In this document: positions 1-7,459 of the stretch, one piece after another | Numbering within the stretch: the stretch's first letter is position 1 | How the letters are laid out: each line of letters opens with the position of its first letter | Assembly: GCA_021846485.1 (NCBI GenBank) | Contig: JAJZWW010000084.1 | Location: 1-10,302, forward strand | DNA: 10,302 nucleotides | Reading direction: 5' to 3' | From: Actinomycetes bacterium | GTDB taxonomy: Bacteria; Actinomycetota; Acidimicrobiia; Acidimicrobiales; Palsa-688 | Translations under genes and position numbers: made by a program | Notes under the pieces: generated by a model | What the model was told of the DNA's origin: nothing | Database searches by the model: none | Seen by the model: only the letters and a program-made list of their open reading frames with translations

Positions 1-164
1 CCAGCCGCCCCGCTACCCCCACCCGCAAGACGCCCAAGCGTCAGGGGCCGACAGACTCATAACTGCGAAAGTCGAGATCCACTGGTCGGTGAGATCCGCG
101 ATGCGAGGGTGGAAAGCCGTCTGCCTGCTCATGGCAGCCGCAGCGTAGCGGTCCGATCCTGGCG

Positions 165-183
165 CGGCCCGGGCCCCGGGCCG
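165..183. terminator. GC-rich hairpin, possible terminator of an upstream gene
   Basis: A perfect inverted repeat has 8-bp arms (CGGCCCGG at 165-172 and CCGGGCCG at 176-183) around a 3-nt loop. It lies between the possible end of an upstream gene (62) and the peptidase promoter, where a terminator would be expected. No T-run follows on either strand, so it does not meet the classic intrinsic-terminator pattern and could be a chance result of extreme GC content. Confidence 0.25.
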
Positions 184-208
184 GCGGCGCCAGCGACGGT
201 GACGTGGG

Positions 209-214
209 TAGCGT
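209..214 (+). promoter_or_regulatory. Putative -10 hexamer of a leaderless promoter for the S9 peptidase
   Basis: The hexamer TAGCGT fits the actinobacterial TAnnnT -10 pattern. It ends six bases before the GTG at 221, the spacing expected when transcription starts on the first base of the start codon. No Shine-Dalgarno sequence precedes the GTG at 221. The in-frame TAG at 209-211 also means the coding region cannot begin further upstream. No good -35 hexamer is visible. Confidence 0.35.
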
Positions 215-220
215 AGCCCG

Positions 221-2293
221 GTGCGAGGAATGCGACCCGACGACATCGCCCTCATCGCCGCCGCCGGAGAGGTCACCCTCTCCCCCGACGGCCTCCGTGC
301 GGTCTACACCCTCACCACCCAGGATCTCGAGGCCAACACCTCCCGGAGCCGCCTCTGGGTGGGAGGCGCCGACGGGAGCCGCCCCCGACCCCTCTCAGCA
401 GGCCCCCACGACCGGCTCCCCCGCTGGTCACCCGACGGGGCCACGATCGCCTGGGTGACCTCCGAGGAAGGCTCCACGTCGCTTCGCACCCTCGCCGCCG
501 ACGGCCCGGGCACGCCAGCGGTGATCTGCACCTGGCCCGACGAGATAACCGATCTGGCCTGGTCCCCGGACGGGGATCGCCTCGGCTTCGTCGGCCGGGT
601 GCCGGACCGGGAGCGCTACGGCGACCGGCGCACACCCAAAGCGGTCGCCGAGATGCCGCCCCGCCGGGTGACCCGGCTGCTGTCCCGGCACGACGGCGAC
701 GGCTGGGTATTCGACCGCCCAACCCACGTGCACGTCGTAGCCGCCGACGGGTCCGGCCCGCCCGTCGCGCTCACCGGCGGGGACGCCCCCGCGTCGGGCG
801 TCGCCTGGAGCCCTGACGGCACCCGGATCGCCTACGTCGCCGCCGGCCACCCCGACTGGGACCTGGACGGCCGCAACGACCTTTGGATCGTGCCCGCCGA
901 CGGGTCCGCGCCCGGGGCGCGCCTGACCACCACCGCGGTCGCGTGGGCCCACCCATCGTGGTCCCCCGACGGCTCTCGCCTGGCCGCGCTCGTCGACCCG
1001 ACACCCCTCGACGGCCCCCGACACGGACAGCTGTGGGTCGTCGCCGTCGAACCGCGAGGGTTGCAGCCGGTCCGCTGGGCAGCCGGCTACGACCGCAACC
1101 TCGCGCCCTACGGGGCGAGCCGCCCACCGATCTGGTCCGGCGACGAGCTGCTCGTCGCCGCGGAGGACCGAGGACGCCTGAGCGTCGTTGCGGCAGGCGA
1201 CCCCGGGGGAGGGGCCTCCGGAGGGGCCGAGCACGGCGACGGCAACGGGCAGGCGGACTCCCGTCAGGGCCCGGGGGGCACCCGTACCGTCGTGGGCGGC
1301 GAGCGCGTCGTGCGGTCCTTCGACCTCGCCGCCGGCCGGCTGGCGTTCACCGCCAGTACCCCGACCGAGCCAGGCGAGCTGTGGGTGAGCGACCCCGCCG
1401 GCGGGGAGCGACGCATCTCCGACCACGGAGCCCACCTGCGCTCCCAGGTCCACCTGGTGCTTCCCGAACGCTACGTGGCCACCTCCGCCGACGGTACCGA
1501 GGTCGAGTGCTGGGCGATGTCCCCCCCAGGAGCGGGCGCCGGCTCCCCGTGCGCGACGGTGCTGAACATCCACGGGGGGCCGTTCACCCAGTACGGGTAT
1601 GGCTTCTTCGACGAGTTCCAGCTGCAGGTCGGCGCCGACCTCGGGGTGGTCTACTGCAACCCGCGGGGTAGCTCGGGCTATACCGAGACATGGGGGCGGG
1701 CCATCCGCTGGCCCGAGGCGCCGACCGATCCCGGCTCCGGCTGGGGCGGGGTCGACTTCGACGACGTGGTCGCCTGCGCCGAGGAGGCCGCCCGCCGCTT
1801 CGCGTGGGTCGACGACGACCGCCTGGGCATCCAGGGAGGCTCCTACGGGGGCTACCTCACCTCTTGGATCGTCGGCCACACCGGGCGCTTCCGGGCCGCG
1901 GTCTCCGAACGGGCGGTCAACAACCTGCTCACCGCCGAGCACAACAGCGACATCTCCGGCTTCTTCAAAGAAGCCGTCGGCTGGACCCATCTGGAGCGCC
2001 CGGAGCTCTACCTGCGCCAGTCGCCGAGCACCTACGTCGCCGACATGCACACCCCGCTGCTCATGGTCCACTCCGAGGACGACCTGCGCTGCCCCATCTC
2101 CCAGGCCGAGGAGCTGTTCGTGGCCCTCCGGCTCCTCGGGCGCTCCCCAGAGCTGGTCCGCTTCCCCGGAGAGTGCCACGAGCTGTCCAGGTCGGGATCC
2201 CCCCGCCACCGGGTGCAGCGAGCCGAGATCATCCTCGAGTGGTTTGGGCGCCACCTCGGCGTCACCCGCGACCAGCCGAGCGGCGAGGGCTGA
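221..2293 (+). CDS. S9-family serine peptidase (prolyl oligopeptidase / acylaminoacyl-peptidase type)
   Basis: Predicted cytoplasmic serine peptidase of 690 aa; no signal peptide or membrane segment is seen. The N-terminal ~400 residues look like a beta-propeller: SPDG or WSPDG blade motifs recur near residues 20, 69, 114, 196 and 247. The C-terminal alpha/beta-hydrolase domain has the oxyanion-region HGGP (451-454), the nucleophile elbow GGSYGGY with Ser541, a likely catalytic Asp621 in DDLRCP, and His653 in ECHELSRSG. This matches the Ser-Asp-His order of family S9, which cleaves short peptides or removes acylated or dipeptide N-termini; the real substrate cannot be told. Residues ~326-360 form a Gly-rich, low-complexity insert near the end of the propeller region. 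The start is GTG 221 (leaderless fit) or ATG 230, three codons later. The next gene follows after 3 nt, suggesting one transcript. Confidence 0.93.
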   Translation: MRGMRPDDIALIAAAGEVTLSPDGLRAVYTLTTQDLEANTSRSRLWVGGADGSRPRPLSAGPHDRLPRWSPDGATIAWVTSEEGSTSLRTLAADGPGTPAVICTWPDEITDLAWSPDGDRLGFVGRVPDRERYGDRRTPKAVAEMPPRRVTRLLSRHDGDGWVFDRPTHVHVVAADGSGPPVALTGGDAPASGVAWSPDGTRIAYVAAGHPDWDLDGRNDLWIVPADGSAPGARLTTTAVAWAHPSWSPDGSRLAALVDPTPLDGPRHGQLWVVAVEPRGLQPVRWAAGYDRNLAPYGASRPPIWSGDELLVAAEDRGRLSVVAAGDPGGGASGGAEHGDGNGQADSRQGPGGTRTVVGGERVVRSFDLAAGRLAFTASTPTEPGELWVSDPAGGERRISDHGAHLRSQVHLVLPERYVATSADGTEVECWAMSPPGAGAGSPCATVLNIHGGPFTQYGYGFFDEFQLQVGADLGVVYCNPRGSSGYTETWGRAIRWPEAPTDPGSGWGGVDFDDVVACAEEAARRFAWVDDDRLGIQGGSYGGYLTSWIVGHTGRFRAAVSERAVNNLLTAEHNSDISGFFKEAVGWTHLERPELYLRQSPSTYVADMHTPLLMVHSEDDLRCPISQAEELFVALRLLGRSPELVRFPGECHELSRSGSPRHRVQRAEIILEWFGRHLGVTRDQPSGEG

Positions 2294-2296
2294 GCG

Positions 2297-2884
2297 GTGG
2301 GCGAGCACGACCCGCCGGCCTGGGGCGAGCCGGTCCCGCCAGGCGGACCCGGGTCCGGCGCCAGCCCCTACCCGCCTCCCGGGGGCGCCTACCCGCCACC
2401 CGGGTCGGACCGACCCCCGCCCGGTGGCGCCTACCCCCCGCCGGGATACGGGTACCCGCCGGCAGGCGGGTCCTACCCTCTCGCCGGGTCGGGGTACCCG
2501 TGGCCGGCACCCTGGCAGGGCGACCGGCCCATCGGCGAGCCGACCCCCGGAAGCGGGCTGGCGGTCGCCTCGCTGATCGTCGGGATCCTCTCCCTGCCGG
2601 CGATCCTCACCCTCGTGGGCGGTGTCGTCCTCGGCGGAGTCGCCCTCGGGCTGGGCATCGCCGCCGTGCGGCGCAGCAACCGGACCGGCGCCCCGGGACG
2701 GGGAATGGCGGTGGCAGGCATCCTCACCGGCCTCGCCGGCCTGCTGCTCGGAGGAGTGGTGCTCGCCTTCGGGATCGTGGCGCTCACCGACTCCAACTTC
2801 ATCAGCTGCCTGCGCCAGGCCGCCGGCCGCGCTCGGGCCATCCAGCGCTGCGAGCTACACCTCGAGCGGCACTTCGGCTCCTGA
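2297..2884 (+). CDS. Proline-rich DUF4190-type small membrane protein
   Basis: A 195-aa protein in two parts. Residues 1-85 are a Pro/Gly/Tyr-rich, probably disordered and cytosolic tail with repeated YPPPG and AYPPPG units. Residues ~88-162 hold hydrophobic segments (about 88-122 and 137-162) separated by a basic, glycine-containing turn, RRSNRTGAPGRGMAVAG. This turn between two helices is typical of DUF4190 proteins, which are common in actinobacteria and of unknown function. A short C-terminal tail has two Cys (171 and 185). The GTG start at 2297 has a GAGGG at 2285-2289, 7 nt upstream and inside the end of the peptidase gene, and lies 3 nt past that stop codon; translational coupling is likely. 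No functional link with the peptidase is evident. The family call rests on motif memory, not on a search. Confidence 0.82.
   Translation: MGEHDPPAWGEPVPPGGPGSGASPYPPPGGAYPPPGSDRPPPGGAYPPPGYGYPPAGGSYPLAGSGYPWPAPWQGDRPIGEPTPGSGLAVASLIVGILSLPAILTLVGGVVLGGVALGLGIAAVRRSNRTGAPGRGMAVAGILTGLAGLLLGGVVLAFGIVALTDSNFISCLRQAAGRARAIQRCELHLERHFGS
2369..2466 (+). repeat. Short imperfect repeats encoding YPPPG units
   Basis: Within the DUF4190-type gene, variants of GGCGCCTACCCGCC recur and encode successive (A)YPPPG or YPPAG pentapeptides (residues ~25-57). Spacing and sequence are imperfect, so this is a protein-level repeat and not a clean DNA tandem array. Confidence 0.6.
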
Positions 2885-3098
2885 GCCCAGTCGGGCTCGG
2901 AGCGGGCAGGCTCGGAGCGGAGGGCGGGGAGAGGCGGGCTCGGGCGCGGGCCCGGCGAGGCCGACGAAGAGTCTCGCTACCGAACCGTGAAGACGAAGGG
3001 TGCGGAATTGACGCCTGGGCGCTCGCAGTTCCCGAGGAGCGCCCCTCGGTAGCCCGGCGACTCCGGCTGGACCCGACAGGCGCCCACCCAGGCTCGGC
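2885..3098. other. Convergent intergenic spacer
   Basis: This spacer lies between the 3' ends of the DUF4190-type gene (+) and gcvT (-). It has no credible coding frame. It starts with a 12-bp direct repeat, GGCTCGGAGCGG at 2894-2905 and 2909-2920 (15-bp period), in a G-rich stretch. It contains one clear inverted repeat at 3017-3044, listed separately. Composition around 2970-3015 is less GC-rich than the flanks. Confidence 0.6.
3017..3044. terminator. Candidate bidirectional terminator hairpin
   Basis: A perfect 8-bp inverted repeat (GGGCGCTC at 3017-3024, GAGCGCCC at 3037-3044) encloses a 12-nt loop. Its position between two convergent genes suits a shared terminator. There is no T-run on either side, as is common in GC-rich actinobacteria, so sequence alone does not prove termination. 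Confidence 0.4.
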
Positions 3099-3127
3099 TC
3101 AGGGTGAGGGTGAGGAGCCCTGGGTGG
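3084..3127 (-). terminator. Hairpin spanning the gcvT stop codon
   Basis: Arms CCACCCAGGCTC (3084-3095) and its complement at 3115-3127 (with one bulged C at 3119) form a 12-bp stem around a 19-nt loop containing the gcvT stop codon (TCA on the + strand at 3099-3101). It could stall or end transcription of the gcv operon or protect the mRNA 3' end. It overlaps the last codons of gcvT, so it may also be coincidence. Confidence 0.3.
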
Positions 3128-4277
3128 CGGCCGCCGGCCTCCGGTAGAACGGCAGGCCCACCACCTCCGCCCGCTCTGTGCTGCCCCGGACGTCGACCGC
3201 GACCACCGTTGCCGGCTCCGCGGCGTCCGGGTCCAGGTACGCCATCGCCACCGGGCGGCCGAGGATCGGTGAAGGGGCCCCGCTCGTGACCTCACCCAGG
3301 CGGCGGGACCCGTCCGGGCTCAGCACCGGGTAACCGGTGCGGGGCACTCGGCGGCCGAGGGAGACCAACCCGACCAGGCGCCGGGTGGGCGGCTCGGCCG
3401 CCCTGGCCGCCAGGGCGTCCCGACCTACGAAGTCGACCGGCGCCTCGAGCGCCACCACCCGCCCGAGTCCCGCGTCGTAGGGGGTCAGGGTCCTGGACAG
3501 CTCGTGGCCGTAGAGCGGCATCCCCGCCTCCAATCGCAGGGTATCGCGCGCCGCGAGCCCGGCCGGGACGACGGCGGCGTCTTTCCCCTCTTCCAGCACC
3601 CTCTCCCAGACCCGGGCAGCGTCGTCGGGGCGCACCATCACCTCGAAGCCGTCCTCGCCGGTGTAGCCGGTCCGGGCCAGGAGCACCTCCGCGCCTGCCA
3701 GGGTGCCCGGGGCGATGGTGTAGTAGCGCAGCGCGGCCAGGTCGCGGTCGGTGAGCCCGGCGAGCACGCCGGCGGCGCGCGGTCCTTGCAGCGCGATCAT
3801 CGCCCAGTCGGCGCTGCGGTCCTCGACGACGGCGGAGAAGCCAGCCGATCGGGCGGCGAGCTCCCCGGCGACCAGGCCGGCGTTGGCCGCGTTGGCGACG
3901 ACCAGCCAGTGCTCGGCGGCGAGGCGGTAGACGATCAGGTCGTCGAGGATGCCGCCGTCGGGGGCACACAGCAGGGTGTACTTGGCCCGGCCGTCGACCA
4001 GCCGGGTGAGGTCGCTGACCACCGCATGGTCGAGAGCGACCGCCGCCTCGGGGCCGGTCAGCTCGATCTCGCCCATGTGGGACAGGTCGAAAAGCCCTCC
4101 GGTGGTGCGCACCGCCTGGTGCTCGGCCGCCTCGCTGCCGTAGCGCAGCGGCATCGACCAGCCGGCGAAGTCGACCATCGTCGCCCCCGCAGCCCGGTGC
4201 AGCGCGTCGAGAGGGGTGCGGCGGAGTGGGGTGGCCCCGCCCGGGGGCGGCGAAGCCGCAGAGGTCGCGGAGCTCAT
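3099..4277 (-). CDS. gcvT: Aminomethyltransferase, glycine cleavage T-protein
   Basis: GcvT takes the aminomethyl group from lipoyl-H-protein, releases ammonia and passes the one-carbon unit to tetrahydrofolate as 5,10-methylene-THF. The 392-aa product has the expected motifs in order: TPLDALHRAAGATMVDFAGW near residue 21, FDLSHMGE (63-70), GGILDDLIVY (108-117) with likely catalytic Asp112, RTGYTGEDGFE (202-212), AARDTLRLEAGMPLYGHEL (242-260) and GEVTSGAPSPILG (328-340). It ends soon after the usual LPFYRRP. The ATG at 4277 shares ATGA with the gcvP stop, so translation is probably coupled; no strong separate ribosome site is seen. The frame stays open upstream to 5369, but that stretch is the shadow of gcvP. 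A 17-20 residue Ala/Pro-rich N-terminal extension precedes the conserved start of the domain, so a slightly later start cannot be fully excluded. Confidence 0.96.
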   Translation of the reverse strand: MSSATSAASPPPGGATPLRRTPLDALHRAAGATMVDFAGWSMPLRYGSEAAEHQAVRTTGGLFDLSHMGEIELTGPEAAVALDHAVVSDLTRLVDGRAKYTLLCAPDGGILDDLIVYRLAAEHWLVVANAANAGLVAGELAARSAGFSAVVEDRSADWAMIALQGPRAAGVLAGLTDRDLAALRYYTIAPGTLAGAEVLLARTGYTGEDGFEVMVRPDDAARVWERVLEEGKDAAVVPAGLAARDTLRLEAGMPLYGHELSRTLTPYDAGLGRVVALEAPVDFVGRDALAARAAEPPTRRLVGLVSLGRRVPRTGYPVLSPDGSRRLGEVTSGAPSPILGRPVAMAYLDPDAAEPATVVAVDVRGSTERAEVVGLPFYRRPAAATQGSSPSP

Positions 4278-7200
4278 CGCTCGACGAAGACCTCGGGCGG
4301 CGGGCACGAGCACACCAAGTGGCGGTCGCCGTACGCTTGGTCCACGCGACCTACCGGTGGCCAGTACTTGTCGGGGGTCACGCCGGCTGGGTAGGCGCCG
4401 GTCATCCGGTCGTAGGACCTCTCCCACGGACCGGCCAGGTCGGCCGCCACGTGGGGCGCGTGGCGCAGCGGGCTGTCCTCGACCGCGCCTCGCCCGGCGG
4501 CCACCTCGTCGATCTCCGCGCGGATGGCGATCATCGCCGCGCAGAAGCGGTCGAGCTCCTCGAGGGTCTCGGACTCGGTGGGCTCGACCATCAAGGTCCC
4601 GGCCACCGGAAAGCTCATCGTCGGCGCGTGGAACCCGTAGTCGATCAGCCGCTTGGCCACGTCGTCCACGCTCACCCCGGTCTCCTTGGTGAGGGCCCGA
4701 AGGTCGAGGATGCACTCGTGAGCGACGAGGCCGTGGTTGCCGGAGTAGAGGACAGGGAAATACGCCCCCAGGCGCGCGGCGAGGTAGTTGGCCGCGAGGA
4801 CCGCCGCCTTGGTCGCCAGGGCCAGTCCGTCGGGGCCCATCAACCGGAGGTAGGCCCAGCTGATGGGGAGGATCCCGGCGCTCCCGTACGGGGCGGCCGC
4901 GACCGGACCGACCGGCCCATGCCTCCGGCCGGGGTCCGGGTGCGCCGGGTGGGTCGGTAGGTAGGGGACGAGGTGGTCGGCGACCGCCACAGGGCCTACC
5001 CCCGGCCCGCCCCCTCCGTGGGGGATGCAAAACGTCTTGTGGAGGTTGAGGTGGGACACGTCGCCGCCGAAGCGTCCCGGCTCGGCCAGGCCGACGAGGG
5101 CATTGAGGTTGGCACCATCGACGTACACCTGACCTTTGTAGTGGTGCACGATCCGGCACAGCTCGCCGATCCCCGCCTCGTAGACCCCGTGGGTCGACGG
5201 GTAGGTGACCATCGCCGCCGCCAGGCGGTCGGAGTGCTCCTCGCAGCGGGCGGTCAGGTCGTCGAGGTCGACACTGCCGTCCTCGCGGGTGGCGACCACC
5301 ACCACCCGGAGCCCCGCGGCGACCGCCGACGCTGCGTTGGTGCCGTGCGCGCTGGCGGGGATGAGACACACGTCACGCTGGGCCTCGCCGCGGTCGCGGT
5401 GGTACGCCCGGATCGCGAGGAGCCCGGTGAGCTCCCCCTGGCTGCCGGCGTTGGGCTGGAGGCTCACCTTTGCGTAACCGGTCAGCTCGGCGAGCCAGCG
5501 CTCGAGCTGGGCGACCAGCACCTCGTAACCTCTCGCCGCTTCCGCCGGCACGAAGGGGTGGACCCCGGCGAATCCCGGGTAGCTGATCGGCTCCATCTCG
5601 GCTGTGGCGTTGAGCTTCATGGTGCACGACCCGAGCGGGATCATCCCCCGGTCCAAGGCGTAGTCGCGGTCCGAGAGCCGCCGCAGGTAGCGGAGCATCG
5701 CCGTCTCCGAGCGGTACCGCTCGAACACCGGGTGGGTGAGCGGCGGCGCCGTCCTCGCGAACCGATCGAGGGGATCTTCCCCGCGGGCATCGTCGCCGGT
5801 CCGGGTCCCGTCCGCGAGGTGCCCAGGGTCGGTCCGGGCACTCCGGGCGTCGTCGTCTGCGGAGCCAGCCGCCCCCGAGTCGCCGGTGCCGGCGAATGAC
5901 CTGAGGACTGCGGCCACGTGCCCGGCGGTGGTCGTCTCGCCGCAGGCGATGCCCACGTGGTCGGCGTCCACCAAGCGCAGGTGCACCTGCTCGGGGGACG
6001 CCGCGGCGCGCGCCACCACCTCGGCCGCCCGCCCCGGCACCCGGGCGGTGACGGTGTCGAAGTAGGTGTCGGAGAGGGTCGGGACACCCGCGGCGGCGAG
6101 ACCGGAGGCGACCTCCCCGGCCCGTTGGTGCACCCGCCGGGCGATGGCGGTCAGGCCCTCCGGCCCGTGGTAGACCGCGTACATCGACGCGATCACCGCG
6201 AGCAGGACCTGGGCGGTGCAGATGTTGGACGTAGCCCGGTCACGACGGATGTGCTGCTCACGGGTCTGCAACGCCAAGCGGTAGGCGGGGCGGCCGGCGG
6301 CGTCGACCGACACGCCGACCAGCCGTCCGGGCAGGTGGCGTTCTAGACCCTGGCGTACGGCGATGAACGCCGCGTGGGGCCCCCCGTACCCGAGCGGCAC
6401 CCCGAAGCGCTGGGTGGAGCCGATGACCACGTCGGCGCCCCACTCGCCGGGAGGGCGCAACAAGGTGAGGGCCAGCGGGTCCGCGGCCACCACGACCATG
6501 GCGCCGCGCCCGTGGACCTCGTCCACCAAGGCGCTGTCGTCCCGCACCGCCCCGGAGGCGCCCGGGTACTGGAGGAGCACGCCCAACAGGCTCCGGTCCC
6601 CGGCGGCGCCGGACGCGCCCTCCCCCCCTCCCCCTAGGTCGGCGCGATGGGTCGGAGCCCCGCCGCCCTCCCCGGCGGCGGGCGGCCCGGCGGGAGTCTC
6701 GCCCGGCAGGCCGCTCGCCGGGTCGAACACTGCGACCTCGACCCCTATCGCCTCGCAGCGGGTGCGCAGCACGGCGACCGTCTGCGGGAAGGTGTCCGCG
6801 TCGACCAGCAGCAGCTTGGCCGCCCGACGGCTGGAACGGCGGATCACCCCGACCGCCTCCACCGCAGCGGTGGCCTCGTCGAGGAGCGAGGCGTTGGCCA
6901 CCGGCATGGCTGTCAGCTCCGAGACCATCGTCTGGAAGTTGAGCAGGGCCTCCAGACGGCCCTGGCTGATCTCTGGCTGGTAAGGCGTGTAGGCGGTGTA
7001 CCAGGAGGGATCCTCCAAGACGTTGCGCCGGATCACCGGCGGGGTCACCGTCCCGTAGTAGCCGAGGCCGATCATTGCCTCCCCCGGACGGTTGGACTCC
7101 GACAAGGCCCGCAGCTCGGAGAAGACCTCCTCCTCGGACGCCGCCGGCGGCAGCGTCGAGTCCAGCGGACAGCGGATGCCCGCCGGCAGGGCGGCATCGA

Positions 7201-7318
7201 CCAGCTCGTCGAGCGATCCGTAGCCGAGGGCGGCGAGCATCTTGGCCCGGTCCCCGCCTGAAGTGCCGACGTGGCGCTCGACGAAGGGGATGGGACCGGT
7301 GGAGGTGCGGTGGCTCAT
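4274..7318 (-). CDS. gcvP: Glycine dehydrogenase (decarboxylating), single-chain glycine cleavage P-protein
   Basis: GcvP uses pyridoxal phosphate to decarboxylate glycine and loads the aminomethyl group onto the lipoyl arm of H-protein. The 1014-aa product is the fused (P1 plus P2) form. Residues ~1-475 are the catalytically degenerate half, with FVERHVG (12-18), MIGLGYYGT (82-90) and EISQGRLEALLNFQTMV (116-132). Residues ~520-1014 are the PLP-binding half, with GSCTMKLNATAEM (563-575), SAHGTN (656-661), VDGANLNA (733-740), and PLP lysine Lys761 in NLHKTF, followed by the Gly-rich IPHGGGGPGVGP (765-776). Family members are usually about 950-960 aa. The excess comes from two low-complexity inserts, Gly/Ala/Pro-rich at ~203-242 and Asp/Ala/Gly-rich at ~475-515 (the latter at the junction of the halves). 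The ATG at 7318 has GGAG 7 nt upstream and a glycine riboswitch in its leader. The downstream gcvT overlaps by 4 nt. Confidence 0.97.
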   Translation of the reverse strand: MSHRTSTGPIPFVERHVGTSGGDRAKMLAALGYGSLDELVDAALPAGIRCPLDSTLPPAASEEEVFSELRALSESNRPGEAMIGLGYYGTVTPPVIRRNVLEDPSWYTAYTPYQPEISQGRLEALLNFQTMVSELTAMPVANASLLDEATAAVEAVGVIRRSSRRAAKLLLVDADTFPQTVAVLRTRCEAIGVEVAVFDPASGLPGETPAGPPAAGEGGGAPTHRADLGGGGEGASGAAGDRSLLGVLLQYPGASGAVRDDSALVDEVHGRGAMVVVAADPLALTLLRPPGEWGADVVIGSTQRFGVPLGYGGPHAAFIAVRQGLERHLPGRLVGVSVDAAGRPAYRLALQTREQHIRRDRATSNICTAQVLLAVIASMYAVYHGPEGLTAIARRVHQRAGEVASGLAAAGVPTLSDTYFDTVTARVPGRAAEVVARAAASPEQVHLRLVDADHVGIACGETTTAGHVAAVLRSFAGTGDSGAAGSADDDARSARTDPGHLADGTRTGDDARGEDPLDRFARTAPPLTHPVFERYRSETAMLRYLRRLSDRDYALDRGMIPLGSCTMKLNATAEMEPISYPGFAGVHPFVPAEAARGYEVLVAQLERWLAELTGYAKVSLQPNAGSQGELTGLLAIRAYHRDRGEAQRDVCLIPASAHGTNAASAVAAGLRVVVVATREDGSVDLDDLTARCEEHSDRLAAAMVTYPSTHGVYEAGIGELCRIVHHYKGQVYVDGANLNALVGLAEPGRFGGDVSHLNLHKTFCIPHGGGGPGVGPVAVADHLVPYLPTHPAHPDPGRRHGPVGPVAAAPYGSAGILPISWAYLRLMGPDGLALATKAAVLAANYLAARLGAYFPVLYSGNHGLVAHECILDLRALTKETGVSVDDVAKRLIDYGFHAPTMSFPVAGTLMVEPTESETLEELDRFCAAMIAIRAEIDEVAAGRGAVEDSPLRHAPHVAADLAGPWERSYDRMTGAYPAGVTPDKYWPPVGRVDQAYGDRHLVCSCPPPEVFVER

Positions 7319-7325
7319 CGGGAGG

Positions 7326-7329
7326 CTCC
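7326..7329 (-). promoter_or_regulatory. Ribosome binding site of gcvP
   Basis: On the - strand GGAG ends 7 nt before the gcvP ATG. It lies about 50 nt beyond the second riboswitch aptamer. C-rich stretches on both sides (CCCCC just upstream, CCTCCC just downstream) could pair with it or with the GAGGGGAG that ends the aptamer region, giving a possible translational switch. That pairing is inference. Confidence 0.55.
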
Positions 7330-7375
7330 GGGGGATCGGGCGCGGCGCCTGGGCGCGCGCTGGTGGGGTCGCTCC

Positions 7376-7459
7376 CCTCTCTGGCGTCGGTGCCTGAGAG
7401 CTTCACCACCCCGTCTCCGGGGACGGCTTGCACCTTCGGCGCGGGACTCGTGGCCCCGT
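7376..7459 (-). ncRNA. Glycine riboswitch, second (gene-proximal) aptamer
   Basis: Read on the - strand, this segment has the conserved glycine-aptamer core: GCGCCGAAGGTGCAAGC, then CTCTCAGGCACCGACGCC, then a closing AGAGAGG near 7376. Core elements match those of the first aptamer immediately upstream. The 5' side differs from the usual GGGAGAG entry, so the outer helix of this copy is less clear. About 57 nt separate it from the gcvP start codon. Glycine binding in tandem riboswitches of this class usually switches on the glycine cleavage genes. Confidence 0.85.

Larger units (their letters stand above)
1..220. other. Upstream spacer, mostly noncoding
   Basis: No convincing complete gene lies here. 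On the + strand, frame 3 is open from base 3 to a TAA at 60-62 and reads as a basic, proline-rich tail ending in PKRQGPTDS, with mostly G/C third positions. It could be the last codons of a gene that begins before the window, but 19 codons are too few to be sure. The rest (63-208) has no coding signal. It holds a GC-rich hairpin and the putative promoter of the peptidase gene, each listed separately. Confidence 0.5.

Noticed and set aside
13..276. 87-codon open frame on the - strand over the peptidase start
   Set aside because: Composition is Arg/Ala-rich without domain-like sequence, it overlaps the peptidase start and promoter, and no ribosome site is seen.
428..2308. 626-codon open frame on the - strand across the peptidase gene
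   Set aside because: It is the antisense shadow of a strongly supported S9 peptidase. Long antisense frames are expected with GC-rich codon use, and its protein has no recognisable motifs.
1690..3147. 485-codon + frame overlapping the peptidase, the DUF4190-type gene and the spacer
   Set aside because: Arg/Pro/Gly-rich out-of-frame translation running through two supported genes and into gcvT; no motifs.
4278..5369. Upstream extension of the gcvT reading frame to 5369
   Set aside because: The extra 364 residues are an out-of-frame Arg/Gly/Pro-rich translation of gcvP. The conserved T-protein begins just after the ATG at 4277, which overlaps the gcvP stop as ATGA.
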